From: Ehretia macrophylla | Lineage: Eukaryota; Streptophyta; Magnoliopsida; Boraginales; Ehretiaceae | Assembly (NCBI GenBank): GCA_037974665.1 | Contig: CM075765.1 | Coordinates: forward strand, 18,861,648 to 18,925,647 | Length of the DNA: 64,000 nucleotides | Direction of reading: 5' to 3' | Part shown: piece after piece, positions 23,743 to 35,630 of the stretch | How positions within the stretch are numbered: the first letter of the stretch is position 1 | How the letters are laid out: every line of letters begins with the position of its first letter | Made by a program: the position numbers and the translations under genes | Notes under the pieces: model-generated | Told to the model about the DNA's origin: nothing | Databases searched by the model: none | What the model saw: only the letters and a program-made list of their open reading frames with translations

Positions 23743-23750
<8 letters not shown>
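18333..23750 (-). CDS. SDG40: SET-domain protein methyltransferase, SDG40 type (Rubisco LSMT-like)
   Basis: Six exons read from right to left: 23569-23750, 23324-23477, 21650-21781, 21361-21501, 20728-21018 and 18333-18980. All introns are GT...AG and in phase; 515 residues. It matches Arabidopsis SDG40 closely: FLSWAAQLGISDS near the start, then GRGLAAARDLRKGEL opening the SET domain. AWLWASATISSRT, CLCPVGDFFNYAAPG (about residues 218-232, cofactor-binding Asn) and VLLSYGTYTNLELLEHYGF (301-319, catalytic Tyr region) follow, then a helical substrate-binding C-terminus with QWRLNYKRTLADC. Relatives methylate lysines of Rubisco, fructose-bisphosphate aldolase or other non-histone proteins; the substrate here is unknown. 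The ATG lies inside a GA microsatellite, giving an extra acidic/basic N-terminus (MEREKEKEEEE) not in the Arabidopsis protein as I recall it. Intron 5 (1.75 kb) and intron 2 (1.54 kb) hold repeats. Confidence 0.9.
19225..19380. repeat. MITE fragment in SDG40 intron 5
   Basis: Begins TAGGGGTGGATCCAGGAATT and contains GGGGGCTAAA twice. The same edge style (AGGGryGGATyc) appears at 45220. The right end is not defined. Confidence 0.35.
19978..20190 (-). mobile_element. SINE, Au-like, in SDG40 intron 5
   Basis: Read on the minus strand it starts with a GCGCTTGGGGCGTGGGTGG head and has a Pol III B-box-like GGTTTGAATCAACC. Then come ACCGGTGCCGGTAGGCC and GATTCCGAAGGAGTTCC, ending GAGCTCCTTGTCATC plus an A run (T run at about 19979-19986 on the plus strand). 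This layout is what I recall for the Au SINE family of angiosperms. It is in the same orientation as the host gene. Confidence 0.65.
22329..22806. repeat. MITE with CACTATGTTTGGAT inverted ends, copy 1
   Basis: The left end CACTATGTTTGGATGC and right end GGGATTCAC..read back from ..CAACATAGTG are inverted, about 480 bp apart. The interior is rich in AAAGGAGGGG and its complement CCTTTCC, so the whole can fold on itself. It lies in SDG40 intron 2. No coding capacity. Confidence 0.6.
22810..23221. repeat. MITE with CACTATGTTTGGATT inverted ends, copy 2
   Basis: Starts three bases after copy 1. The left end CACTATGTTTGGATTGG is inverted at the right as CCAATCATAGTG. Same family as copy 1 but with a different interior, so not a simple duplication. 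The A/C run TAACACACACACACAG is at about 23010-23026. Confidence 0.6.

Positions 23751-23790
<40 letters not shown>
23745..23790. repeat. (CT/GA)n microsatellite at the SDG40 start codon
   Basis: About 40 bp of CT repeats on the plus strand. On the gene's strand it is (GA)n running through the 5' UTR and over the ATG. Confidence 0.9.
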
Positions 23791-23826
23791 GTGTACTTGG
23801 GCTTTTGTTCTAACAGGGGTTTTGGC

Positions 23827-23836
23827 TATATATATT
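23827..23836 (-). promoter_or_regulatory. TATA box of SDG40
   Basis: TATATATATA, about 80 bp upstream of the ATG on the minus strand, with the GA-rich leader between. Confidence 0.45.
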
Positions 23837-23839
23837 AAA

Positions 23840-26038
23840 ACAAATTCAATTTTGCCCCATTAATATTTTGTTTTTACCATTGCACCCATGAATTGTTTTT
23901 CTTTTCCTTTTTTGTCCCTCTGTTCAAATGCATTTTGCACCCCTAAACTATTATTTTTTTCCAACATTTTGCACCCCAAACTCGAAAAGTTTCATTTTGC
24001 ACAACTTTTTTTTTTTTGTCGAATTTCACTTTGCACCTAAGGAAAGGGTTTTCCTCAATTTGCATCTCGAAATTATAAGCCCTAAATTGAACACAAAGAC
24101 ATCTATGGTAGTCATCAATCTAATCATAGCTTATATCTACCAATTAGGTTACTCTAAAATAATTAGTCAACTTAGGGTTTAGTACTTCCCAAGTCCATCG
24201 GAAAATCAACATTTAAGCAAAAATAGAAGCCAATTGTGAAGATTAAGGCAAGATGCAATAGACTTCGAAAAGAAAAAAAATAACTATGAAATGGCACTTG
24301 AGTATAATGCATCATTATATCATATGTCTTGATTCACATTTATTGATGGAATCCCAAAATCTTCTGATTGTGTAATGTATAATGTTCGAAGCTTCTTTAT
24401 AACTTTCTTTGTATTAGTTGTCAAGTATATAAAACTACAATTCTATGCTTGCAACTTTATAGAGTATAGAGTAACAGATAATGGTCACATTATCCTTAAA
24501 AAAACCATATTTGTATTATTTATTGTGACTTTTTTTGGTAATATTTCCTTAGTATATGTGGTTCATGTATATGTGCGTAATTATTTCTTTCTACATCTAT
24601 CCCTATTATTCATGTGTATGAACGACATAAAGTTGAATTTTTTGTTGTTAGCTTGTGATTTTGGAATCTATTTGTTCATGTTTCATGACATATTCAATCT
24701 TTATTGCATTATTTGTTCATGTTTCATGACATATTCAATCTTTATTATCACGCAATATGCATTTCATGTATGTTTTACCTTTTCTTTTTGTCGTGTATTA
24801 AATATTATGTTCATAAATTATGTATTTGAATATGTGATGTATGCATTGTTTGGTCTGTGACGCATCAATGAAGTTTATTTTATAATCTATTCATACAAAC
24901 TTCATGTCTTTTAGGAAGTAAATTTGTATATTGGACCCAAGACAAACTACTTTAATAGTTGCCATATAGTATATCTCCTTACTTAATAGAGACAACATGA
25001 GAAAAGAACTAGGGTATCATGAAAGAGATTGATTAGTCCTAGAAGACAACTGAACAAGAGTGGGTCATGATAACCATACTTGCAACATGTTGATGAGGAA
25101 AGGGTAATTAATGTCTTTATAAATCATGTGTAGTCCAAGTATACAATTAAGAGTATCATATTAAGTCAAAAAGTTAAAGGGATGTATCTTCAATGGTGAT
25201 ACAACCAAGATAAGGTTTAAAATTGATGAGGATTAAATCTCATATCTTTCTTCCTTTGATTTTCTTGTATTATACATGATTGATGAGTCAAACATCTAGT
25301 ATTTCTAAAAGATTTTCCTATAATTGGTTTTATGGCTAACACTAGCCACAAAAAAAAAAGTTGTAGTACAACTAATAATTTAGCAAACTAGAAGAAAGAA
25401 AAGAGAATCTCTTGATATCACCGATTTTTAACACCCATGTTTTACTATTTATATAGATATTTAGTTGACATGCTAAAATAAAAGAGAAAAATAAAAGAGT
25501 TTTTTATTTTCGCATTTCAACTAAATATCCATATAGGAGGTAATGAAATTGATGATGAAATAGGACAGTATCTACCAACACTCAAAAGAGAAAAAAGGCA
25601 TAATAGAATGGTACTTGGAACCTATGAATCACCAATGTAGAATTAAAAATAACAATTAGGGACCATAGGTGCAAATGCGCTAAGATATTTTAGGAAATAT
25701 CCTTGTTGGGCTTGTCCAATGGCATGTCAATCGTTGGCCCTTCAAATCTATGTAGTATCATATGGTGCTTATTCATCTGGGCCAATCCACCTAGAAACCA
25801 AACTATCGATCTATAATCTATTATTACTAGATCGGCCCGTCTTGGAGATTAATTTTTTAGTCAAATGAATTTTCTTTCGAGGTAATATTTGATATCAATT
25901 TATCTTGTAAAAACTAAATGTTCCATATAAAGCATTAATTTAAAAGAAAAGTCAAAGTAAACATGTAATATCTTAGTACAAAAAGTCTTTTATGAACATA
26001 TAATATTTGTTTTAGACTCATAAGTTTTAAAAAGAAAT
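23840..26038. other. AT-rich spacer without a recognised gene
   Basis: No supported gene. The phrase TTTTGCACCCC/TTTTGCACC recurs at about 23931-24040. A 38-bp direct repeat (GTTTCATGACATATTCAATC...) occurs at about 24678 and 24720. A 161-codon frame at 24375-24860 is rich in F, I, L, Y and C as expected from AT-rich DNA and is not called. Confidence 0.4.
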
Positions 26039-26152
26039 GTTAGTGGAGAGAATTCAATTGTCCTACATGGATAAATCAAAACATTCAAAACTAGTATAAA
26101 AGATTTTGGGTTATCTTTAATCTCAGACTAATTAACATGATATTAGAGGTGG
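26039..26152 (+). repeat. TRIM-type LTR remnant with primer-binding-site-like end
   Basis: TGTTAGTGGAGAGAATTC...ATTAACA (99 bp, TG...CA) followed by TGATATTAGAGGTGG, a mutated form of TGGTATCAGAGC. The opening with TTGTCCTACAT is typical of TRIM and small LTR elements of plants. No partner LTR is found nearby. Confidence 0.5.
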
Positions 26153-28216
26153 ACCTTAGTCTAATATTATCCATTTACATGCGATCTATTTATGACGCGT
26201 TGCGCGTTGACTTATAATGTATTGACTTTAGAACGCAATTTAAATTGAATTCTTTGAGACCCTAAATTGAGTCATATATAATTCGATAGACAATGTCGTA
26301 TCATTCAACTTGACTCAACGGTAAAAAAATGATGTAGAGTCCTATAAGAGTAGAAAAGGTAGAGATGGAGCACTCAACTTTTTCATTATTCTGCTTGCTT
26401 GAGATAATGGCAGTTCATATATTTTTTAAATTGATGAAATATTAATACCCTTTTAGTTTAATGGGTTTGGTAATGCAAAAAACACTTTAATTTATGTTTA
26501 AAGTCAAATATTACCTAATGCAATATGTCAAATTTTCTAGATCACGATATAATTGACACTTTTTAAATAATTGACCATAATTCAAACTTGAAAATGTTAA
26601 CATTATGCTTACAAATCAGAATAAAGATACGCAAAAGTCTTTAAAAACATATAAATGAAACATACGTTCAACAAACATTAAATGTTTTCTAGTCTTACTT
26701 TTCAAATATATATATGTGGTGGCGTTCAACAAATATCAAATATTTTCTAATCTGACCTTTCAAATATATATATGTGATGGCATGAGCACACAATCATATT
26801 GAATCAACCAATTAACGTTGGGTCTTTCACCAAAACTATACGATATGCCTTTTTAGAATCTACATGCATGTACAAATCTATGTATGTTTGTGTGCACGAA
26901 AGAAACTTTCTTTTCATTTTTTAAGGGGTACGTGTATGAAGTTAAGAGGATGATTTCATTTTTGTGCAAACGAACCTAAAAGTTAGGTTTTAACAGTGCA
27001 TTCCATTTTCTTAAAACTTTTATGATGATTAATGACAAAACGACTCTACAGGACCAAACTATCTTTGACTATTCTGTAACATGGAGAGACAATGAGTAAT
27101 CTGCTCAATTAGGGCAAGTCATATTCTAAGCTACGGAGCTAATTTTCATGCTGGCCAATGTTTGGTTGGGGCACCAAGAAAATGACACGACATATCAATT
27201 AGAAGCTTAGATCGGAAGGGACAAAATAAACCGCTTCGATCTAAGGGTATTTGTTTTTGTGGTATAGTTTTTGTTTTGTGTGTAAGAAATTTAAATGTCA
27301 ATTCTCAAAAATAAATTGTTTCGGTATGCAGGTTCCGACTCAAGCATCCAAGCTTAAGATGTGTAATCGTACAGTGAGAGAGGTCAGAGTGTGAATTCAT
27401 ATAACGAAAAAGTCCCATATAAATTTTTTTTTTAAAGAAAATATATATTTTTTTCAAGTTCAGTACATACCTTCATCACTACATAGGTCTGCCATTAGTG
27501 ATGGTCGCATGATAACAACTTGTTGTAATTAGAATTTTTGACTTCGAACTATAGTTTCGAACCCCATTAAAATTATTACCATCCATTTTGTTATATTTGC
27601 ATGCATTACTAATGTCCTTTCACAATGCTTTTGTGTCTCTTGTTTTACAGCTACGTGACACAAGTTGAACGCAAATCGCCATTTGATGCTCAATCTTCAG
27701 AGGCGGGGGATGGGGTTAATCTGTCATACTGGATCAACAAATATAAATAAGTCAAATTAACTAGTATAGGAAATATATTAATAGATATCACATGCTAATA
27801 CTTATATACAACAAATATAAGTGTTTTTTGAGCATTTAAAGACCTCCCAACTAAACGTTCTAAGAGACCTATCTGTCTATAACATACAACTCCATATGCA
27901 TTAAATTTTTGTGAGAAAAAATATTTCCTTGAATCAACTTATAATCGCCCCTTCCCATTATATAAATTTCGAATATGGTTTTCTTTATTTATATATACGC
28001 CGTTCTTCATTGATTTGACTGATATATCACTTGTGGATCTGCAGAGTATATACGTTGTATTAATTTGGATACTTCTCATGAAATAGGAACAAAAAAATAT
28101 TATTTTTTCCCCCGTTCCACTATGTAACATTGTAGCGTGAAAATATATTCCCTATAATATGACCAAAAAATATATATATTCCCTACAATATTAGCACAAG
28201 TAGTTAAAAAATGAAC
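26153..28216. other. AT-rich spacer without a recognised gene
   Basis: Nothing coding. A CGTTCAACAAA(C/T)AT...TTTCAAATATATATATGTG segment is repeated at about 26667-26716 and 26723-26775. Confidence 0.4.
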
Positions 28217-28350
28217 TGTTAGAATATAACATTTGTTTCATATCAAAAAATTAAAAAGTCTAAGACTATTTTATAAGATTTTGGGTTACTCCACTTGACA
28301 CCAATTGGTTTTAAGATGTAAATTCATAATTCTTAACATGGTATCAGAGC
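28217..28350 (+). repeat. Solo TRIM LTR plus tRNA primer binding site
   Basis: TGTTAGAATATAAC...TTCTTAACA, 122 bp with TG...CA ends, then TGGTATCAGAGC (28339-28350), an exact match to the plant initiator-Met primer binding site. It lies just before the tandem array, in the opposite orientation to the array units. Confidence 0.65.
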
Positions 28351-28499
28351 TTGGCCCTTAGTCCAGTCATATTTATTTCATGAGTTTTCATCTTAAAACC
28401 AATTAGTTTCAAGTGGAGTGGTTCAAGATTTTATATGGTGGACTTGGAATTGGTGATTTCTGAATGTGGTTGAAATGTATATTCTAACACCCCATCTTA

Positions 28500-30175
28500 T
28501 ATGGTGGACTTAGAGTTGGTGATTTCCCAACTTGGACTAGGACTCAACTTTGATACCATGTTAAGAAAGGACTTGGAGTTGGCGATTTTCCAATATGGTT
28601 GGAAGGTATATTCCAACAACCTCAGTTATCTTAACATGAACAATCTAACCGTCAACTCTGATACCATATTAAGAAATGACTTGAAGTTGGTAATTTTTTG
28701 ATATAGGAGGAATGTATATTCTAACAACCTCAGTTATCATAACATGAACAATCTAGCCGTCAATTCTGATACCATGTTAAGAAAGGACTTGGAGTTGGTG
28801 ATTTTTCAATGTGGGAGGAATGTATATTCTAACAACCTCAGTTATCATAACATGAACAATCTAGCCGTCAATTCTGATACCATGTTAAGAAAGGACTTGG
28901 AGTTGGTGATTTTTCAATGTGGGAGGAATGTATATTCTAACAACCTCAGTTATCTTAACATGAATAATCCACCCCGTCTTATATGATGGACTTGGAGTTG
29001 GTGATTTCCCGACTTGGACTAAGACTCAACTTTGATACTGTGTTAAGAAAGGACTTGAAGTTGGTGATTTTCCAATGTGGTTGGAATGTATATTCCAACA
29101 ACCTCAGTTATCTTAACATGAACAATCTAACCGTCAACTCTGATACCATGTTAAGAAAGGACTTGGAGTTGGTGATTTTTCGATGTGGGAGGAATGTATA
29201 TTTTAACAACCTCAGTTATCTTAACATGAACAATCTAGCCGTCAATTCTGATACCATGTTAAGAAAGGACTTGGAGTTGGTGATTTTTCGATGTAGGAGA
29301 AATGTATATTCTAACAACCTCAGTTATCTTAACATGAACAATCTAACCGTCAATTCTGATACCATGTTAAGAAAGGACTTAGAGTTGGTGATTTTTCGAT
29401 GTGGAATGAATGTATATTCCAACAATCTTAGATATCTTAACATGAACAATCTAGCCGTCAACTCTGATACCATGTTAAGAAAGGACTTGGAGTTAGTGAT
29501 TTTCCGATGTAGGAGGAATGTATATTTTAACAACCTCAGTTATCTTAACATGAACAATCTAGCTGTTAACTTTGATACCATGTTAAGAAAGGACTTGGAA
29601 TTGGTGATTTTTCGATGTAGGAGGAATGTATATTCTAATAACCTCAGTTATCTTAACATGAACAATCTAGCCGTCAATTCTTATACCATGTTAAGAAAGG
29701 ACTCGAAGTTGGTGATTTTTCGATATATATATTCCAACAATCTCAGTTATCTTAACATGAACAATCTAGCCGTCAACTCTGATACCATGTTAAAAAAGGA
29801 CTTGGAGTTAGTAATTTTTCGACGTGGAAGAAATGTATATTCTAACAACCTCAGTAATCTTAACATGAACAATCTAGCCGTTAACTCTGATACTATGTTA
29901 AGAAAGGACTTGGAGTTGGAGATTTTTCGATGTGAGACGAATGTATATTCCAACAATCTCAGTTATCTTAACATGAACAATCTAGCCATGACAATATTAA
30001 AAACCTATGGTGGACTTGGAGTTGGTGATTTCCCGACTTGGACTAAGACTCAACTCTGATACCATGTTAAGAAAGGACTTAGAGTTGGTGATTTTCTAAT
30101 GTGCGAGAAATGTATATTCCAACAACCTTAGTTATTTTAACATGAACAATCTAGCGGTGACAATATTAAAAACCT
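28500..30175 (-). repeat. Tandem array of about 14 TRIM retroelement units (108-bp period)
   Basis: A 108-bp unit repeats about 14 times. On the minus strand each unit is a 60-bp LTR-like block, from TGTTGGAATATACATTCC to TTTCTTAACA, followed by TGGTATCAGAGTTGACGG (a primer-binding-site match of 11 of 12) and a short internal part ending AACTGAGG before the next LTR. Plus-strand LTR starts are near 28559, 28667, 28775, 28883, 29041, 29149, 29257, 29365, 29473, 29581, 29689, 29786, 29894 and 30066. Three longer variant units with an extra GATTTCCCGACTTGGACT segment lie at about 28500, 28980 and 30005. Open frames across the array (up to 358 codons) follow from the period being a multiple of three. 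Confidence 0.85.
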
Positions 30176-30230
30176 GGCGTCTATTTTTCAACAAGAGCCT
30201 GAGTTTTAATTGGCTTTGGCATTCGTCATT

Positions 30231-30366
30231 TTCCATTCTGATATTTAATTCAAATGAGTTCTAAGATATTTCATATCACTTAAAATGTTATACACGAGAA
30301 TGAATCTCAAAATCTCTCACATCTAAAATAAAAATCATACCACTAAACAAAATAATCACCAGTGGT
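30231..30366 (-). mobile_element. tRNA-like SINE family, copy 1
   Basis: Minus-strand reading starts CCACTGGTGATTATTTTGTTTAGTGGTATG, close to the TTTGGTCTAGTGGTATG head at 44214, and ends TTTTAAGTGATATGAAATATCTTA, shared with 58684-58817. The first A-box-like stretch is tRNA-derived in style. Confidence 0.5.
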
Positions 30367-30369
30367 AGA

Positions 30370-33215
30370 ATTTGATGTTTTACTTGGGTAACAAAGTAAG
30401 ACGGTAGATAAGGATCATGTCATTTTTTAGGTCTATTCTAACAGTTTTTTTTTTTTAATTAAAGAAGGAGTAAACAATTGATTCTCTATTCTTAAGAATT
30501 CCTCTTTCAATTTTAACGCTGACAACACTTTTTTTTTTAATCAATCCATATTTTAGGGTTTGATGATAGAAAAAGGGAGTTAGCCTCTTTCAATTTGGAG
30601 GTTTAAATTTTTGTTTGAGGAACCCCTAGAAAATAAGCTGTTGGAGTGATTTTATCATAAAACCTCCTTAAATATATACGTAGAAAAAATTGGTGTTTAA
30701 GGAAGCTGTTAGAGATGATCTTACTCCTATCATTTGTAAAATGAGGTATATTTTGAGCCACCAAATTTGGTAGTTTTAGTCTCAGCCGTCATATTTGGAT
30801 GAATAAACTTATAAACTCTAGAAAAATGTTTAAAATGAACTTTAAAAAGAATGCCTAAGATTTAAAAGAATTCAATCTATTGACTCATAATACATTTTCA
30901 ATTTGAAAATAAGAAAATTAAGCAATGAGAAGATCCAAACCAATAGTATGATAACAAAGTAAGATAATTGCTCTTCCCTTATTTTGTTTGGCCTAACTGT
31001 AAAATTTTAGCTTTTAATTGTAAAGCTTTTAATAGAAAAAATTTGGTTAGAAGTGTTATTGAACAAAAATTACTGACTATTTAGCATATGTTATACAATG
31101 TTTGACTTTTAGAAATTTTGAGGGCAATGTTAAACTTTCAAAAATATGGACGACATATTTGAGAAAAAAAAAAAACTTCTCGCATTATGTACAAACAGTT
31201 TCGCAAAAGTCTTTTCGAAAAACTCCAAATTATTTTTTAGTTTTTTTTACTTTCAACTTTTATCTAAAAGCACGTTTAGAAATGAGTTAAATATATTAAT
31301 TTTAATTTCTAAACTCATATAAAGCATTTTTAAAAATCTAAAAATTAGGCTAAACATATTCTAAATAACATATTGGGAAAGGAAAGCATTAGTCATATTT
31401 ACAGCTTAGTCCACTCCGAGAATCATGTGACCATATCATTAGCATCTATCTTTAATCATTTTATAACTTTTTCATCATTTTATTTACTTGTACTTTAAGA
31501 AAACAAACTAACCTAGTATCTTTCTTCTCCTACCTGAAATCTAACATCAATTGAATTCATCTTTTTCTATCTTCTTTATCTCCCATTATGCCTAAGTTTC
31601 TTCCTAAAATTTTAAGTCTCGCAAGATAAATCATACACCAACATAGATACACAGAGTTAAGGTAATATATCATGAAAAAATTGTATTATATTTATTTATT
31701 AATTTTTTCTTGGCTATATCATTTTATGCATAATTTGTTTTATCAATGTTATTTTTTTTTGAGTAATGGGTGAACATTGTAAGTCAAACGCCAATAAGTG
31801 GCTAAGGTAGGTAATTTGACTAAAATACTTCTTGAAATATTTTTTAGTGGATACTTTTTTTTGTTAATTATATTTTAATGGCCAATTTAATGTAATAAAT
31901 AGATAAATTTCAGTAAGGTATAATTTTTTTAATATTTTGCTAGTTAATTTTAGATCTTTTTATACATACAAAATTAAGAGTTCTTCATTATGATTAGAAT
32001 GATTAAAGACATAAATATAGTTTGAAATTTTATATAGAGTTTTTACACATAAATCTAGTTAAATAAATTTTTTTATACTTATTTATGTTTAAAATATTTG
32101 TTGTTATTATTTTTTTTAAAAAATGTATAACTAAATTTTTTTAATTAAATTTTGACTCTCAATACTAATTTTCTGAATCCGTTCCTAGACCTCCTAATAG
32201 CAACTTTGTCACAATGTCAAGTTGACAGCGTAGGCATCGGAAAATGAGCTATAGAAGATGATAAATCCTATGCTATTATTTAATTGTATATGATGCACTC
32301 AATGAAGAAAAAAGATATGCTTACATATAAAAGTTTGATGTCTGCTTTTGTTCTTATGTAACTCTTATTTGCGATTCTTATTGCAACAACAGTATAATAC
32401 ATCCAAAATGGCGATGGTTGTTGCCTTAAACTCTAGCCATTTAATAGCCATAGCATAGCATGCACTTGCAGTAACTTACAAATTGACCCCGTGCTAATGC
32501 AAATACATTGTCTGTGGACCATAATGCTGAAAAGTCACACAAAAAGGGCGAGAAAGTGCAATGAGCTACGTGTTGAATAGGGAGCCTTCAAAACCTTGCA
32601 ACGCAACGTGTGGACACCATGCCAAAAGCCTCTACCATGTTCGATCTTTGTCTATGGCTATGTTTGACGGTAAAAAGTGTTTATTGTAAGTTTAGAAATT
32701 GATTTTATTTATTTAATTTATTTTTAAATAAAAATTAAAATAAAAAAATAAAAAAGTAAAATATTAATAAATTCAAATTGGGGCTTTTTTTAAAGTTTTA
32801 TTGTAAAAGTTTTATAATTTAAAAATTAAAATTTTATAATTAAATCAAATAAAACTTAATTAATTTTAAAAAATTTTAAAATTAACGATTAGATAAAATT
32901 TTAATAGACCTTAAGAAGACTTGAAATGACTATCTCTGATTGGCATTACCCCCTAAAAGTCATAATGACGAAAAACTTCTTGTTAGGAGTATCAACTTTC
33001 AATACATCAATCATCTTCAGGGGTGGAAGAATGATCCAGTTAGTTAAACGATGACTTAAAATGAAAAAAAAGAGAAGAAGTTAGTTTGAAGACACAAAAA
33101 CTAAAATAATTGAAATTCTAATTAAATTAAACCCGAGTCAAGGCGTGAACAAATTTTCTGTTTGAATAATAAACGAAGGGATATGACTCTCAGAGCCACT
33201 AACAACTTTTAACTA
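30370..33215. other. AT-rich spacer without a recognised gene
   Basis: Very AT-rich. About 30600-30725 carries AGCTGTTGGAG...GAAGCTGTTAGAGATG words of a MITE type also near 16700 and 58910-59280. No supported frame. Confidence 0.4.
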
Positions 33216-33460
33216 AGAGTATCTTCAATGGGAGATACTATTTACAAAAACATATTATTTTTAGCAATTTTTAGAGATCAAATCTCTAAATTTAGAGTCA
33301 AAATACATGAGGTCCGTTATTTTTATTAACTTTTTAATTAAAATAGAGACTTACTCAATTTTTGAGTCTCTTATTCTAAAGTTAGAGACCCAATCTTTAA
33401 AAATTATCAAAAATAATATATTTTTATAAATAGTATCTCTCATTAAAAATGCTCTAAGAG
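33216..33460. repeat. MITE with long inverted ends
   Basis: The left arm (AGAGTATCTTCAATGGGAGA...ACTATTTACAAAAACATATT) and right arm (AATATATTTTTATAAATAGT...CTCATTAAAAATGCTCT) are inverted copies over about 70 bp. No coding content. Confidence 0.65.
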
Positions 33461-34065
33461 CTATATCTCCTTTCAACCTAAAAAATAAAAAAAATTTCTG
33501 TTTGAACCTAATTTTTTATTTATTTGTTCTGACCAAACTTTATGGTCATCAATTTAGAGACCAAAAAATTGATTGGATCTCTATTTTAGCCAAAAAGTTG
33601 ATAAAAGTGACTGACCCCATGTATTTTGATTCTAAATTTAAAGACTTGGTCTCTAAAAATTATCAAAAATAATATATTTTTGTAAATAATATCTCTCATT
33701 AGAAATGCTCTAAGAGCTATATCTCCTGTCAACCTAAAAAATAAAAATAAATTTATGTTTGAACCTAATTTTTTATTTATTTGTTCTGACCAAACTTTAT
33801 GGTCATTAATTTAGAGATTCAAAAATTAATTGGGTCTCTATTTTAGCCAAAAAGTTAATAAAAGTGACGGACTCTTATGTGTTTTGATTCTAAATTTAAA
33901 GATCTGATCATTAAAAATTACCAAAAATAATATATTTTTATAAATAGTATCTCTCATTAAAAATGCTCTAAGAGCTATATCTCCTTTCAACCTAAAAAAT
34001 AAAAAAAATTTCTGTTTGAACCTAATTTTTTATTTATTTGTTCTGACCAAACTTTATGGTCATCC
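33457..34065 (+). repeat. About 2.4 copies of a 257-bp tandem repeat built on the MITE end
   Basis: AGAGCTATATCTCC recurs at 33457, 33713 and 33971 (spacing 256 and 258), each followed by near-identical sequence. Each unit ends with the right arm of the MITE at 33216-33460. Confidence 0.85.
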
Positions 34066-35037
34066 TATGTGAACACGCTAGAAAACATAGCTTTGCCCCA
34101 CATAGAGACAGTACACACTTCTTGTCCACAAATGACCACAGCCATTTGCACTTTGCTGTGTGGGCTCACCAGCACCACCAATATTGGTACTTTAAGAAAT
34201 TTACATTACCATTGAAGTGATGCCACGTGGAAAATCTGACCAGTCCAAGCACTTGTATGTTGATAATCTTTATCTTCCACTGATTGGGCATTGTTACACG
34301 TGTCCTAAAGGGTTGGATTCTCTGCATTTGGTTAGGTTTGTAATGTAATATCACGGTAATGAAAAATGATGATGTCATTTGCTCTAGTGGGATATTTTTC
34401 ATTTTGTGTGTGGTAGAAATTTTGAAATTAATTTTTAATAAATATAAACACGTGATTTGCACATGTATATGTATTTATATTGTCAAAAATATTTTTTAAA
34501 ACTAAATATCATCAAACACGTTTGAGTCACTTGTTAAAAGTAAAGACTATTTTATTCATAAAAAAGGAATACTTAAAATAATCTTTATCATACTATTCCG
34601 AAAACAATTAAAAGTTGAATTGCAAAAAATTATAACCACTTTTAAATAAATGAAAATAAAATTTGAAGAATATGGTACTATTTCAAAGTCAACCTAAGAC
34701 ATCTTCTTCTTCTTCTTTATTTATTTATATATTTATCAAAATAGAGTTTCACAAAACAATGAAGAAGCATGTAATCTTAACGTTACAAAATATCAAGTGG
34801 TACACTTAAAATTGACTAGGCTTAACAATAAAAAAAAAAAAAATCGTACAAAATAATACTGCAAAGATGCACTATTGAAACGAGTAAGAAGTTAGTCATA
34901 ACCTCGTGAGAACATGTAAAAATTTATTCATAATATCATAATATTTATATTCAATAGTTATAAGCTGTTAACATTATTTTATTGTAGCTATTAAATCTTG
35001 CGTACTACAATTGTCAAACGAATAACCTACTATTAGA

Positions 35038-35340
35038 CCAATATAATAACTCAAGCCCAAAAAGAAAGCCCAACCCAAAAGACTAATCTTTTAAAAAGAA
35101 GAATCCCTTGTAATTAAAAACTCATCCTTTGTGAGGCTGAGACCCCAATGTGAGACCCTCCTTAATCCCTTTAAAAAGGCTCGCGTTGTAACACTTATCA
35201 CACTTTAATATAACTTATAACCTCCCCTCCATAAAGCCGTCTCCCCTCCATGAGAGTAAGTCTTCCATCTATTGAATTTACTCTCAATAAAAATATTAAT
35301 ATAACAACTTAAATTTAAAAGGAGAACTCAATCCAAAAAA
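35038..35340 (+). repeat. TRIM-like fragment with duplicated AATATAA(T/C)AACT segment
   Basis: AATATAATAACTCAAGCCC...(35041) resembles AATATAACAACTTAAATTT...(35301), 260 bp apart. The first copy also resembles, inverted, 57950-58019, which has its own nearby duplicate at 58081-58149. This looks like a small LTR family. Confidence 0.35.
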
Positions 35341-35630
35341 CCTAAAAACAAAAAACCTTTACACTTAAAAATTATCCATTATAACATAATTTCCGATATA
35401 AAATTATTAGACGCGAGCCGATTTATTCCCATATCAAAACTTATTGAGACCAAAAGCTTAACGTTTTGTAAACATGGTGGGACCATGTTGTGTAAGTACG
35501 TACCTATTTTTACAGCCAAACATTTCCATACATTGGAAACAAAAAGGAAAGCAAATGACAAGAAGGAATATGAATCACTCGATTCGAATCAACTCATACT
35601 AAGAAGAAGACAAATGTGAATTGGAAATTT

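Noticed and set aside
24375..24860. 161-codon open frame
   Set aside because: Composition (F, I, L, Y, C, V) matches random AT-rich DNA. It contains a 38-bp direct repeat and no domain or splice context.
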